The position numbers and the translations under genes were made by a program. A stretch of 64,000 bases of DNA from Hyaloscypha bicolor E (lineage: Eukaryota > Ascomycota > Leotiomycetes > Helotiales > Hyaloscyphaceae): positions 744,001 to 808,000 of the forward strand of contig NW_020194667.1 of NCBI RefSeq assembly GCF_002865645.1, given 5' to 3'. Of the stretch, positions 10,788 through 22,015 are shown one piece after another. The stretch's first letter is position 1, and the number at the start of each line of letters is the position of its first letter. The notes beneath the pieces were generated by a model. That model did no database searches. It was not told where the DNA came from and worked only from the letters and a program-made list of their open reading frames with translations.

Positions 10788-11523
10788 GTTAAGTGGGATG
10801 GGAATGATTGGTCAATCAGTCTTCTCGGAGTATGAAAAGTGATTAAAGAGCTCTATCAAATGTCGGAATTATAAATCAGTGTGGTCTGCTTGTGGGAATA
10901 ATGAACTTTTGGGGAATCTTAAAGCCGGCTGGAAACCATATTCCGGGGTCGATTTCTGTGGTCATATGAAAGCATGGATGGGGGTTGCACGACCCGCTAT
11001 CTCAGCCCTGGTGGTCTTCTGGTTCCATTCGGAAATAGGATTGCGGGATTGCGGAAATGTGGGAACTTAGGGCCGATCACTCGGTTCCTTCACAAATAAC
11101 CGACCGGTATCTTATACTGGGTACGGAGTTAGAGGATATCTTTCAAAGCCGCAGTGAGAGAGAGTTCTACGCACATTGCATGCAAGTGTGTGGGCCACTT
11201 GAAGCTTTGCTCTCGTATTTGGAATGCCTCTCGTGCTAAATCTGGAGCAAAGTTCAAAGTTATAGAAGCCGTTTCTGCTTCGCTTGCTCTGCTCGGCTAT
11301 TCTAGGGGTAAAAGGGGCTTGGACACGTGACCATCCAAGAACAAAGTGGATTGGAAAATTCACAGGATGAACTGCCGCAGTGGTAGTGTTCTCAGATTCT
11401 AAGGTATGATAAAATAATTCACATAGTCAGGCATTCCGTCTTTCTATGGTGGATAACACCACCCACAAGAGATCCCTTTCACGTAGTTTTTCCTTCTGTC
11501 TGCGAGTACGCCAAGGTGCAGAT
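10788..11523. promoter_or_regulatory. promoter region of the SDR
   Basis: 736 bp with no gene. It holds a partial copy (ATAACCG, 11096-11102) of the motif found upstream of neighbouring genes, next to ACCGACCGGT. The 3' end of the MFS gene lies at the right. Confidence 0.35.
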
Positions 11524-13551
11524 CTAAATTTTCTCTACCATATCGAGTTGAGCCGTTTCTTCCATCTTGCTATTAGCCAGAGAATTGTTGGCACTATTCC
11601 CTTGCTGATGAGCATCCTCTAGCGAAAGTCTATCCTGTTTCAAGAAAAGATAGTCTATCTCTTCAAGTGAAAGCCCCTTAGTCTCGGGGAAGAGGAGGTA
11701 GATCATGGGCACGAAAGCAAAGTTCTTTTAAGTCAGATATATTTACTTGAAAATGGGGGGAGATTCAATCACTCACACAAGCCATGAACACAAGGTATGC
11801 CTTCCAGGTGATGTTTGCGATCATTGTGGGAGTGACCATGACAATGACGAAAACCTATTCCATAATTAGCTTGCCGAACAAACTGTTTACTTCGGAAAGA
11901 ATTTTACCCAGAGCCAATTGTTCATCACGGCTAACGATGTCCCTTGCGCCCTGACTCTCAAGGGTAGAATCTCAGCACTGTAGCACCAGGGAATAGCATT
12001 TAAGCTCGCACCGAAGCACAGCATGAACTGTTAAATCACGTCAGCTTGGTGATGCACATTCGAAAATAGTCCACTTACAGTAAGGAAGAAAGCAATCGAC
12101 GCTTGGGAGGTGGTGTGCGCCTTAGCTGTGCCATTGAACGAGAGCAGAATCGCAACCATCATCATCGACAGTCCCATTCCGAAAGCGCCAAACATCATGG
12201 GCTTCTTCCTTCCCCATTTATCCGAGCCGAGTGCGGGGACCAAGGAGCCAACAACAAAGGCAAGGTTGATGCAACCACCGACTACGAGAGCTGTATTTCT
12301 TGCGAGGCCAACATTTGTCTCTAGCACTGTAGGAGCGTAGAAGACGATGACATTGATACCCGCCCACTATGGATATATCAGCATGTCACTGAAGGCATGT
12401 CCCCATTCAGATGGACTAACCTGGTTCATAAATAGCACAAGGCATGCCAAAAACACTCTCCATCCAGTTTGCAGAGGATCGCGGTGGAAGAGTTTGGACC
12501 ACATGAACGGTGCCGAGCTCTCGATGGCAACAGCGTTCAGGATAGCCTCCTTCTCTGCAACAATAAACGGGTCTGTGTTAGGCGCATTGAAAACTTTGCT
12601 CATGACTTCCACCGCTTCGTCAACTCGGCCTTGCTGGATGAGCCAACGTGGTGTTTCTGGGAGGCCGAAGATCAAAATTATGATTACAAACGCGAAGATT
12701 ATCTGGCAAGCAATGGGGAAGCGCCATGCAAGGGGACCATCGACAAAGCTCATGCCGTAATCGAAAAAGTATGCTATGGTGACACCAAGACCAGTGAATA
12801 GTACCTGATGGTTGTCAGCACAGTACCAGGCCCGTTTGATCCCGTGAATACGTACTTCTGTAGTAACTAAACGTCCTCTTCTATCAGCCTTGCAAAGTTC
12901 CGCCTGACTGAGTTATTTGTCAGCTTCATACTAATTACCTTGAAAATATCCAACGAGGAATGGAAACATACTAGGTTGGTACCGTTGAAGTGTCAATTCC
13001 AACTCCCATGCCAGTTATGATTCTTCCGATCATCAGTTGCGCAACTGAGAACGCTGAAGTCTGCAGTATGGCGCCGGCGATAATACACCCCATCGCAATC
13101 CATATCGCTTGTCGTCGTCCAAATTGGGCTCCATAGAAGAAATTCAAGGCACAGCCTAGCAAGCAGCCGATGTTGTAGATAGAAACTGTTCCAAATTATG
13201 TTAGCTCTGATATCGCCGTGAAGTTTGATGCTTAAAAAATGGCGCTTGCCGATTATGCCCAAAAAGCCAGTTCCTGGATGTCCGAAAGTGTCCAGGAAAT
13301 CAGGGTTAGTGATAAGTCCTAGTAAGAGTGTTAGTTTTCACAATGCTATGAAGTGCTTGAGTTTGCACGAGGCTACGAGCTTACCGCCGAAAACCCCTTG
13401 ATCATAACCGAACCTAAAACGGGAAAAAAGCATTAGCAATTGTATAACGAATGGGAGAAGCCGGTGATTCATACAGGAGAAACGCCTGCAGACAGGTGCA
13501 AGTTATTGCAAACTGGGTTGGCTTTCCAGGTTTGAACCAAGTGGTAGCCAT
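11524..13551 (-). CDS. MFS sugar transporter (hexose/lactose-permease type)
   Basis: Twelve-helix proton-sugar symporter of the plasma membrane. Start MATTWFKPGKPTQFAI at 13551; about nine short introns. Ordered family marks: LLFGYDQGVFG, IVSIYNIGCLLGC, GRRQAIWIAMG, GRIITGMGVG, the PTYQAELCK and RGRLVTTE blocks joined across two introns, LPETPRWL, WAGINVIVFYAPTVL, DKWGRKKPMM and PETKGLSLEEIDYLF before a polar tail. All joins I checked keep frame. One intron, about 13192-13252, uses a GC donor (GCAAGC) with a normal AG. Upstream, at 13815-13826, lies a CGG-N6-CCG palindrome that could bind a Zn2Cys6 regulator. The substrate cannot be read from sequence. Confidence 0.85.
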
Positions 13552-13814
13552 CTTGACGAGTCTGAGCTGTAGGAATAATGCCTAATAGGATTTGGATTGA
13601 GCAAAGGAAAAGTTTGGGTGAATTCAAAGGAGGCAATTGCGCGATGCTTTAAAACCTGGGGTTGTGGGGTTGTGGGGTAATGTACTAGCCTGTGCTAAGT
13701 GTACTCAGCTACGTATCTGATACAACAAAGCAGGTTTGTTGCTGATCCTCTCGGTTACTCGTGTAATGACAGCGGAAGAGTGGACGGTGCATCCGATAAC
13801 TGTTCCGTACTACC

Positions 13815-13826
13815 CGGATATAACCG
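13815..13826. promoter_or_regulatory. CGGATATAACCG palindrome (CGG-N6-CCG)
   Basis: Fits the inverted CGG triplets bound by Zn2Cys6 dimers and contains the CGGTTATAT word (reverse strand) also seen at 17151, 19372 and 24400. It is about 265 bp upstream of the MFS start at 13551. Confidence 0.5.
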
Positions 13827-14101
13827 AATTGTCAAATGACTCCACGCAGCCGGAAAGGCACGTTTGTTTAATTAATTGCAAGACTTAGCTTTCTTAGTAA
13901 TTGATACCCCTCAACTCCAAAGGAATAGCCTGCAGCTGAGACTGGTGCAGTTACCCCGGCTGGCGGTCTCACATCACTCATGATAGCCATCTTGCCTACG
14001 CGTTATATCTGTGTTATGGAGCCGGTGCAGTACAAACTACACTTAGCCAAGAGGTAAATGCTCGAGAAGTCTAGAAACTTGATACTATAAATGCCTAAAG
14101 G

Positions 14102-16909
14102 TTACTTCAGTAGTGTCCAATGTCGTCTTTTCTTTCCATTTGTCTCCCCGATATGCCTCTTCACCTTACTCACAATCCCATCGTCGTCAATTCCGAACCT
14201 AGCAAAATTCTCTCTTCCAAGACCTGAATAACCAAATGAATCCATCGCAATAGAGGCTGTGCAAAACCTTGCCCACATACTAGCCACATAGGCTTCGACC
14301 GAGATGATATGAGGAGAATTTGACAGAACCGAGTCTTGGTATCAGGCTCGGCAAAAATACCTAAATTTCCGGTATCGATAGGTATCGATGCCAGAATCGT
14401 AAGGTATCGATAGTATCGATAGTAGTATCGATTCCCTGAACCTAATTTTCCCCTTTAATCACAATTAACTTTCGAACTACTGCCATTATAAGAAAATTTT
14501 TGGTAACACAAATATTCTCCTTAATTTAGGCTTTCTATCTAGCTACTTATCTTATACTTTAGGCTAAAACTAATCTCAATGCGGCCATTTTAAGTAAAAA
14601 TGAGCTTTTGAGATTTTCGTGAGGCTCGCTTATATATTTAGTGCCTTGATAAGAAATACGAATACGGGGCTTAATTCTCCGAATACGAGAGATATTTTAA
14701 ATTTAAGATATTATTAAATTTTATTAATAATAGTAAATAAATTTTTTAATAGAAAGACTAGAAATTAAAGGAATTATATATGAATGCATTCTTATATAAA
14801 TAAAATAATAAAATAGAGAGATAATTTTTAGGGGTAAGAATCGATAAGGTATCGATACGTATCGATTCTTACGATACCTGAAAAATACCTAATACTATCG
14901 ATACCGGTATCGATGCCTCAGGTATTTTTGCCGAGCCTGCTTGGTATTCTTGCGGTTGTCGCTCGAAAAGCTTCATGCAAGGCATACTCACAACTCTGGT
15001 GGGGATGCCCTCCGAGTCCAGTCTCTGGGCTGCAGGGTAGGCGAATTGAAGTTCAGAGCCGCAAGAGATCAATGTAACCGTCGCATTTTCCTTCTCCAAA
15101 ATGACATAGCCGCCACGTTGAACTTGAAGCCGGCTAGTCTTTGGGATAGCCGTCACTGCAGGATCTCGGGCCAGAGAGATGATGCTTGGCGTTTCCTTGG
15201 CTCCAAGAGCTGTGAGCCAAGCTCCGAGGACCTCCTCAGCGTCTGCAGGTCGGATATAAAGAAGATTAGGCATTGCTCGGTACAACGAGTCTAGCTCAAC
15301 TGGTTGATGGGTCTGTCCGTTCTGACCTTCGCCGATAGAGTCGTGAGTGGCGACATGGATGACTTGAAGGTTACTGAGAGCTCCCATACGAACCCCTGGT
15401 GCTGCGTAGAGGTAGAACATGAAGAAAGTGGCAGTAATCGGAAGAATTCCTCCAGGAGAGTATGCGGCGAGTCCATTGGAGATTGACGCCATCGCGTGTT
15501 CCCTGATCCCATACCGGATGACCCTCCCTTCCGGATGGAGACTGTCCAAGATCCGAGTTGACTGATCTCCCATCTGATTGGAGTTCCACAGGTCCGCTCC
15601 TCCGGCGATGATGTTGGGTACCATGGAGATCAACTCGTTGAAAACTGTTCCATTGAACTGTCGTGTTGGTTGTAGTTCTGATGGAATGCTCAAGGAGGTC
15701 AAAGTACGTTCAAAATCTTTTTTGCCTTCCATGCGCTCCTTGAATAGTTTAGCTTCCTTGGGGTAAGCAATGCTGTATATCTCAAGCTTCAAGTTCCAGT
15801 TGTCTTCCCACTTCTTCCCCTCCTCAACTGTGGATCTGAAATATTCCAATGCATTCTGGGAGAGCTGGTGTGTTGAAGTCACACCAGGGGCAAGATGTTT
15901 AGCCGCATCGTCATCTGAATAAGTGCCGTGATGGGATTTGAAAGTCCCAGCAGTCGTGGTACCATAACCAATCGTCGTCCGAATATTGATGAAGGTGGGT
16001 CTGTCTTTCTCCAACTTTGCAGCCTCCAAAGCAGCAATGATATTTTCAACGGAAGTGTCTCCATCGAAAACATCGATGACGTGCCATCCCATAGCCCTGA
16101 CTTTTGCGTTGGTATCCTCTGTCACAATCCAATTCAATGGTCCGTCACAGGTTACATCGTTGTTATCATAACACAAGGTAAGATTGCTGAGACCAAGACG
16201 CCCAGCAATTGCCATAGCTTCCAAAGCCACGCCTTCTTGAATGCACCCATCTCCCGTAGTGCAATAGATTCGAGATGCAACTAACTGGTGGTCCTCTTTG
16301 TTGAATGTCGCCGCGTAGTGTTTCGATGCAATTGCCAGACCAACTGCATTTGCAATACCCTGCCCCAAAGGACCAGTCGTGACCTCCACGCCTGGCACCT
16401 CTCTTTCAGGGTGACCGTGGCAAATTGTTGATTTCCATTTTCCGGTGGTTTTGTCTACCGCTTTGGCATCCGCGTACATTTTTATCTCATCAACGGTCAT
16501 GTCTTTATACCCAGTAATGTGTAACATAGCGTATAGAAGCATCGCAGCATGTCCATTCGAAAGAACAAATCTATCTCGATCGAACCAGTTGGGATTTGAG
16601 GGATTGTATCTCATGGTGTGCCTCCAGAGAGCAACCGCCAAAGGGGCCATACCGATGGCTACATTGAGTTAGTATGTAATATTACTGAAGTTTAGGAGAA
16701 AGTTGGGGAGTCGAGGAGTTGAGCTCCCGAGATGCTCCCAAGCTCTTAAAGATAAACTCACCTGAGCCTCCATGACCACCACCATTCTGTCGACAAATAT
16801 CAATCACAAATTTCCTGATCTCATTCACTGCATGCTGGTCATCGTAAGGAGACAAAGCGCCGTTGGCCAGCTTGGTTCCACTAGTGTGTCCGTTCATATG
16901 CCCGTTCAT
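14102..16909 (-). pseudogene. dihydroxyacetone synthase/transketolase-like gene, split by a hAT-type insertion
   Basis: ThDP-dependent ketol transferase. Exon 1 is 16909-16762, then a 103-bp intron, then 16658 down to the insertion at 14940. Seen in order: GGGHGGSAIGMAPL, the ThDP motif GDGCIQEG...CYDNND, the pyrimidine-domain GIREHAMASISNGLAAY, and the HDSIGEGQNGQTHQP loop typical of dihydroxyacetone synthases. After EYQ, a 597-bp element with an 8-bp target duplication interrupts the frame; the current product would end about 16 codons into the element. On the other side (14334-14102) the C-terminal domain continues in exactly the right frame (SVEAYVASMWARF...). Host exons with one target copy total 2100 nt, that is 699 residues, normal for the family. 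The insertion therefore looks recent, and the protein now lacks its C-terminal domain. Confidence 0.85.
14343..14939. mobile_element. 597-bp non-autonomous hAT-type element
   Basis: Ends are CAGGCTCGGCAAAAATACCT and its perfect reverse complement (20-bp TIR), flanked by the 8-bp direct repeat CTTGGTAT (14335-14342 and 14940-14947). Both features are diagnostic of hAT elements. Next to each TIR are clusters of GGTATCGATA words in both orientations, likely transposase subterminal sites. The AT-rich core codes for nothing. It sits inside the transketolase-like gene. Confidence 0.92.
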
Positions 16910-17273
16910 GTTTGTGTGTGCGTCTGCCGGCTTTTCCTAAAGTTGAGAATTCCCCTTTGAAAATTGGAGAGACATGGCTCGAAATTGCGCAGTATCTCCA
17001 TGGAAGTGCCATATTTCTTTACTTACAATCCAGAGCTCTTTCGGAAATGCGGAGCATCACGGCTTGTGAGATTATCGGCATGTAGCCTGGAAGAACATCG
17101 GCTACATTAGCGAGCCCCTTATCCCCGCATCCGCTTCGGGATATAAATCCATATAACCGGTGATCAACACGGGTCAAAATTCTTGACTGAGATCAACGGT
17201 ATTAGCGTCAAGAAATAGAGTTCTAATCAGAGCTGTGGGATCTTCGCGTCAATTCCTTTATCAAAAAGTACTC
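16910..17273. promoter_or_regulatory. shared divergent promoter, transketolase and monooxygenase
   Basis: 364 bp between two divergent start codons. It contains ATATAACCG at 17151-17159 (reverse CGGTTATAT), preceded by TCGGGATATAAATCC, so two CGG-type half sites lie close together. A single regulator could act on both genes. Confidence 0.5.
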
Positions 17274-19013
17274 ATGGTTCTCATTCGGTTTGTTCATTCT
17301 CAAATTCTTCTTGCCCCAATTCCTGCAGCCTTTTCCCTTCTGCGATTTCTGTGCTACGCAAACATGTCTTCGCGTTCAGAACCAGAGCCTCGTGCTATCA
17401 TTGTTGGGTGTGGCGTCGCCGGGATAGCCCTTTCGGCAAGGCTAAAGACACAGCTTGGTTTCAATAATTTTGTGGTTTTCGAGCGCGAGCAATCAATCGG
17501 TGGAACCTGGTATCTCAACACTTACCCTGGGGTTGGCTGCGATGTCGACTCTCACCTTTATTCCTTTTCCTTTAACTTAAATCCTGATTGGTCCAAGCGA
17601 TTTGCAGAACAGGGAGAGATCTTAAGTTATTTGAATGATACAGTTGATAAGTTCGGCGTTCGCCCTCATGTTACTACAGGTGTCGAGGTCATTGGTGCAA
17701 CCTGGAACGAAAAGAAATGGGTGTGGCAAGTCGAACTTCGAACTCTAGAGACTGGCCATACATTTATAAGAGAGGCAGAGATATTGGTATCCTGCGTCGG
17801 GACAATATCGATACCAGCCGACATCAACATTCCAAACCACGAGAACTTCAACGGCACAATATGGCACTCGGCTCGATGGAACCACAATTACGACCTGAAG
17901 GGGAAAACTGTAGCAGTCATTGGGAATGGGTGTTCTGCAGCTCAATTGGTGCCTCACGTCGTGAAGGAGGCTGCAAAAGTGTATCAATTCCAGAGATCCG
18001 CCCAATGGATCAATGGCCGGCCCAACTCAGATTTCTCCTCTCTGCAGAAGTTCTGCTTCCGCTATGTTCCTCTCTACAACAAGCTTTACCGTTTCTGGTT
18101 ATGGAAGAAGACAGATGGTCTGCATACTCTTTATCAGTCAGAGACGCAGGCCTCGGTCAGAGCTCGCTCCGAGGCGACACAAGTTGCAAAAGATTATATG
18201 AAACGCATGGCTCCGGCCAAGTACCACGATATCCTTATTCCAAAATTCCCTTTGGGGTGTAAGCGCCGCATCTTCGACCCTGGATACCTGGAAGTTCTCC
18301 ACAGCGAGAATATGGAGCTCACCACAGAGCCCATTGTCGAGTTCACGGAGACGGGGGTCCGAACTTCCCAGCGAGACATCGATATCGATGCTGCAATCAT
18401 GAGCACGGGCTTCAAGATTCAGGAATTTTTGTCTCCAATTACGATCACGGGCAGGCAAAATATCACCCTCAATGAGCACTGGAACAACACACAAGGTGCT
18501 CAAGCCTACAAAGCCACCTTCGTGAGCGGGTTTCCAAATTTCGGGATTGTGTTTGGTCCGAACGCCTTCCCGGCTCACAACTCGGTTATCTACACCAACG
18601 AAGTCCAGGTTGAATTCCTCATCAAGTCCATGTTCAGACCAATTCTGCGAGGCGATTTTGCTGTCATTGATGTCAAACAAGCTGCAGAAAACGTGGATGT
18701 GAATCAGGTGCAGTCGAAACTGAAGAGCATGGTTTGGAGCAGCGGCTGCGCGAATTGGAATCTGGATAAATCTGGTAGAAATACTACGAACTACCCGGAA
18801 GAAACTTGGAGGTTTTGGTACTCATTGTACTGGCCAGTCTGGAAGGATTTCAACATCTATGGGGACAAGGGATCGAGACCATGGCATCCGGTCTGGAAGG
18901 TTTTCGGTGGTGTGACGGCAGCAGGGATTGTTGCTCAGGTATTACTTGCAAGCGGGAAATTTGGGCCAGCAGGCCTGGAGAAGGCGATGGAGTTGGTGAA
19001 AGGGATTCGTTGA
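17274..19013 (+). CDS. flavin monooxygenase, Baeyer-Villiger type
   Basis: FAD/NADPH enzyme that inserts oxygen next to ketones or oxidises soft nucleophiles. A single exon, about 579 residues from the ATG at 17274 or 549 from 17364 (MSSRSEPEP). The second start places the FAD motif GCGVAGIALSARL at the usual distance; the longer form adds a hydrophobic stretch that might act as an anchor. Further marks: ERE...GGTWYLNTYPGVGCDVDSH, the Baeyer-Villiger fingerprint FNGTIWHSARW, and the NADPH motif GNGCSAAQLVPHV. A hydrophobic C-terminus (GVTAAGIVAQVLLASG) is common in fungal members. It is divergent from the transketolase-like gene. The substrate is unknown; a role in the cluster is inference. 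Confidence 0.85.
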   Translation: MVLIRFVHSQILLAPIPAAFSLLRFLCYANMSSRSEPEPRAIIVGCGVAGIALSARLKTQLGFNNFVVFEREQSIGGTWYLNTYPGVGCDVDSHLYSFSFNLNPDWSKRFAEQGEILSYLNDTVDKFGVRPHVTTGVEVIGATWNEKKWVWQVELRTLETGHTFIREAEILVSCVGTISIPADINIPNHENFNGTIWHSARWNHNYDLKGKTVAVIGNGCSAAQLVPHVVKEAAKVYQFQRSAQWINGRPNSDFSSLQKFCFRYVPLYNKLYRFWLWKKTDGLHTLYQSETQASVRARSEATQVAKDYMKRMAPAKYHDILIPKFPLGCKRRIFDPGYLEVLHSENMELTTEPIVEFTETGVRTSQRDIDIDAAIMSTGFKIQEFLSPITITGRQNITLNEHWNNTQGAQAYKATFVSGFPNFGIVFGPNAFPAHNSVIYTNEVQVEFLIKSMFRPILRGDFAVIDVKQAAENVDVNQVQSKLKSMVWSSGCANWNLDKSGRNTTNYPEETWRFWYSLYWPVWKDFNIYGDKGSRPWHPVWKVFGGVTAAGIVAQVLLASGKFGPAGLEKAMELVKGIR

Positions 19014-19977
19014 GTGGATGAGACGCAGCCTGTGCCTTGGAAGCTGTCATTACAGTCACGATGTATTTAATTTCCTATTCGCATCTTTAGAACAGCACAC
19101 ATAAAATACATTGACAAGAACCTCATCCAACAGTAATCTCCTTGAACATTTTGCTGTGTAGGACATTTGCCTTCGCATGTGTTTTCCCCTTCTCCAAACC
19201 TAACCCGCTCCTCCTCTTTTCTCCACTTATGCAAGGATCACATGAAATGAGCTACAGTAGAGTGGGACCTCCAAAAACTCAGAACTGATTATCTAGATAT
19301 AATTCAGACACACCAGCTAAGAGAGTCTGCGTGGTTATGTGAAGAGTGAGTAATGAGAAAAAGCCGAATTTCGGTTATATGCACTCCTGGGCGACGACAC
19401 GTCCCAACCCCAGAACTCCGGGAAAGTTGAGGGGCGTTAGTCATGCTTAGAACTACTTGCCAGAGTTACTTCGCCACACCAAGCACAGGAGGTGGTCGGG
19501 AAAGCCAGTCCGAGACTCATACCCTTACCAGGGATGAAGTCCCAATGTTCGCTTATTCTGGATACCCTTGGAACACTTTGAGTTCTCAATAGATTGTTAT
19601 GAGATGTGTATCTTTTGCTTGATAATTTGAGACATCTAAAGGCAACTATTCATATAGAAAGGCAATTTTAAATTAAAATATGGCTGTAATGCGAATATCT
19701 TGAAGTGTTTGGAGTGTTGTCGTAGTAAGCGAGCGCCCGAGGATGGAATATAGCCAGGCGCAGAGCTCAAGGGTAACTCGGGCTGTACCAACAAAAATAT
19801 GGAACTAAATCCCGTTCACGGATTAGGTTACATCAGAATTCTTTTTATAGGAAAGTGGCCACTTTTTGATGCTCATTTTCTTTCCACAGATTTTCATTCG
19901 TATCTACTCAAGAGACATTCAAAACATCTTATTGGGCCGCCACGTCCGACCTCAACAACAGACGAATTGTCTTCATC
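19014..19977. promoter_or_regulatory. promoter region of the sorbitol/xylitol dehydrogenase
   Basis: About 960 bp without a gene. CGGTTATATGC at 19372-19382 matches the motif shared with neighbouring promoters and is preceded by CCGAATTTCGG, a CCG/CGG inverted pair. No other structure recognised. Confidence 0.45.
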
Positions 19978-21099
19978 ATGGGATCTTTGGTGAAGACACA
20001 TAAAGGAGCCGTCCTCTACGGAGCGCAAGATCTCCGCATTGAAGACTGCATCACCACGACCCCAGAAGACCACCAAGTCCAGATCCGTGTCCGCGCCACA
20101 GGAATCTGCGGCACCGATATGCACTATTTCCAAAACGGCCGCAACGGAATCTATGTTGTGAAAGAACCTTTGATCCTGGGTCATGAAGCAGCAGGCGAAA
20201 TCTCCGCCGTCGGGAAGAATGTCACTGAATTCAAGATCGGTGACAGAGTATTGATGGAACCGCAAAGACCTTGTGAGAAATGTGTTGTTTGCCGCCGAGG
20301 ACGGTATAACCTTTGTGATCGGATGAAGTTCAGTGGCTCTGCGAGCTGCTATCCCGTGGTCCAAGGCTCGTTGCAACAGTTCTACAATCATGCGGCTAGC
20401 TTCGTATATCGACTACCGGATAATGTATCATTTGTTGAAGGTGCTCTCGTTGAGCCTCTTGCTGTTGCGTTGCATGCTGTAAGACGGTCAGGTGTTGAAA
20501 CTGGACAGTCTGTTCTCATTCTTGGGGCTGGTGCTGTTGGGCTGTTGTGTGCAGGTGCAGCAAAGATTGCGGGGGCTTCGAGTGTCAACATCGTTGACAT
20601 CGATGAGGGGAAGCTGAATTTTGCTTTGGGTAAAGGGACAAAGGATGGAAAGGGGGCTGCCGACAAGGCGTATCGGATACCCCTTTCGCCCAACGAAGGT
20701 GAATCGAGGACGGACTTCGCTGCTCGAATAGCAGATGAGACCCTCGCGCAACCCGGCTTTGGACTCGTGGATGTGGTTTTCGAATGCACTGGCGCAGACA
20801 CTTGCATGAATATTGCCATTCAGTGTGCGACTAAGGGCGGTAAGGTAGTGATGGTGGGCCTCGGGACGCCGGTCCAGAGCCTGAATATTGGATTAGCGGG
20901 GGTGCATGAGGTGGATCTTCTGGGAATTTGGAGATACGCAAATACCTTTCCCACGGCCATTGAACTGTTGAGGACTGGGCAGATAGATTTAAAGCCTATG
21001 ATCACACATACCTTTGATTTGGAGAAAGCGGCGGACTCTTTGAAGTTTACGCTTTCGCGCCCAGACAATCTGGTGAAGTGTGTCATTACTTGTAAATAG
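19978..21099 (+). CDS. sorbitol/xylitol dehydrogenase (zinc MDR family)
   Basis: NAD-dependent oxidation of a polyol to its ketose in the cytosol. Intronless, 373 residues, the family length. Catalytic zinc site: Cys and neighbours in GICGTDMHYF and GHEAAGE; the structural zinc cysteines lie in CEKCVVCRRGRYNLC; Rossmann motif GAGAVGLLCAGAAK; then VDIDEGKL, where an acidic residue after the fold favours NAD over NADP. A loop of about 25 residues, rich in KDG/PNEGESR (residues 220-250), is typical of fungal sorbitol/xylitol dehydrogenases. Start context ATCATGGGATC is good. It could supply ketose for the broken transketolase. Confidence 0.88.
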   Translation: MGSLVKTHKGAVLYGAQDLRIEDCITTTPEDHQVQIRVRATGICGTDMHYFQNGRNGIYVVKEPLILGHEAAGEISAVGKNVTEFKIGDRVLMEPQRPCEKCVVCRRGRYNLCDRMKFSGSASCYPVVQGSLQQFYNHAASFVYRLPDNVSFVEGALVEPLAVALHAVRRSGVETGQSVLILGAGAVGLLCAGAAKIAGASSVNIVDIDEGKLNFALGKGTKDGKGAADKAYRIPLSPNEGESRTDFAARIADETLAQPGFGLVDVVFECTGADTCMNIAIQCATKGGKVVMVGLGTPVQSLNIGLAGVHEVDLLGIWRYANTFPTAIELLRTGQIDLKPMITHTFDLEKAADSLKFTLSRPDNLVKCVITCK

Positions 21100-21406
21100 G
21101 TTTCATACATCTTGTTCCCTGATTCCTTATTAAATTTATCAGAGGAGCGGTTTTTCATTACTAGGGCTTCGTGCTTGCCGTCACTTCACCCCTGTTCAGG
21201 GAAGACGTATTTTAGATAGATGGAACGCATTGGGATCTTTGTATGGTCTCGGATATCAAACTTCAAGGTATTAGAGATAAGTCTCCCCTCTTTCAGCAAC
21301 TCAATCTACCCCATTTGGGCAATCTGCACCACCTCGACTGAACTTCTTCGATATCTCTCATCACCCCCTTATCAATGTCGATATCGTACCATGGCTTTCG
21401 ACTCCT

Positions 21407-22015
21407 TCACTTTTGAACTTCGATCTCACAGGCGATCTTAAAAGCCCCCGCAACACTAAAGCCCACAGTAGCCCAGATAAGCCAGTGCCCAATCATGTAG
21501 ACAAGTAGAAAGAGAGCCCCATCCATGCTTGAACCACAACCCCGGGACTGATTTTCATAGCCCCTATCATTTTGCCGGCTAGCTCCGTGATCTTGCCTGA
21601 CGCGATGGTAAAGAATATTGCTGCTGGGATGCTCGCCAGGAACCCGATGCATAATGAGAGGAGGGGTGGTGTGCTCGTGACTAGTAGGACGACCACTCCA
21701 TATCGTAACGAAATAATAGATTTACCAGCCAAGGCGATCCTAGTCAGGAGTAGCACTAGCTGTGCCTTACTGTCTGTTAAGTTTACCGTACGAGGAGCCT
21801 ACCTGCAGCAGCTGTACGGCATTTCTGCCTAGCACTTGAGCTAGTGCAGAGGTGTAGTCGGCTTCCTGATGTACACATATAATGGTGCTTTGGTTCTCGC
21901 CACTACGGAACAGATTTGTTTTCCGCATTCTAGAGCAGACAGATAGGTAATTCATTTCATACCAGAGTACGGTGCCAGTGGTAATAGATGGGTGGTTGGA
22001 GAAAGCGCTGCGCAT
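21407..22015 (-). pseudogene. small membrane protein gene, probably frameshifted
   Basis: Reading from 22015, a hydrophilic start joins across a 43-bp intron to a run of hydrophobic segments (VVVLLVTSTPPLLSLCIGF, IPAAIFFTIASGK), then stops. In a second frame a further membrane helix (LFLLVYMIGHWLIWATVGF) follows directly and ends at 21407, so a one-base shift near 21500 seems to have split the frame. I do not recognise the family. A real two-frame overlap or a missed intron is possible. Confidence 0.35.

Noticed and set aside
14343..14939. element as a normal intron of the transketolase gene
   Set aside because: On the gene's strand it begins CAGG and lacks GT-AG borders, and the 8-bp duplication with TIRs marks a transposon.
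15304..16284. plus-strand open frames over the transketolase gene
   Set aside because: Shadows of a conserved minus-strand coding region.
18138..18680. 180-codon minus-strand frame over the monooxygenase
   Set aside because: Antisense shadow; no family features, while the plus strand is conserved.
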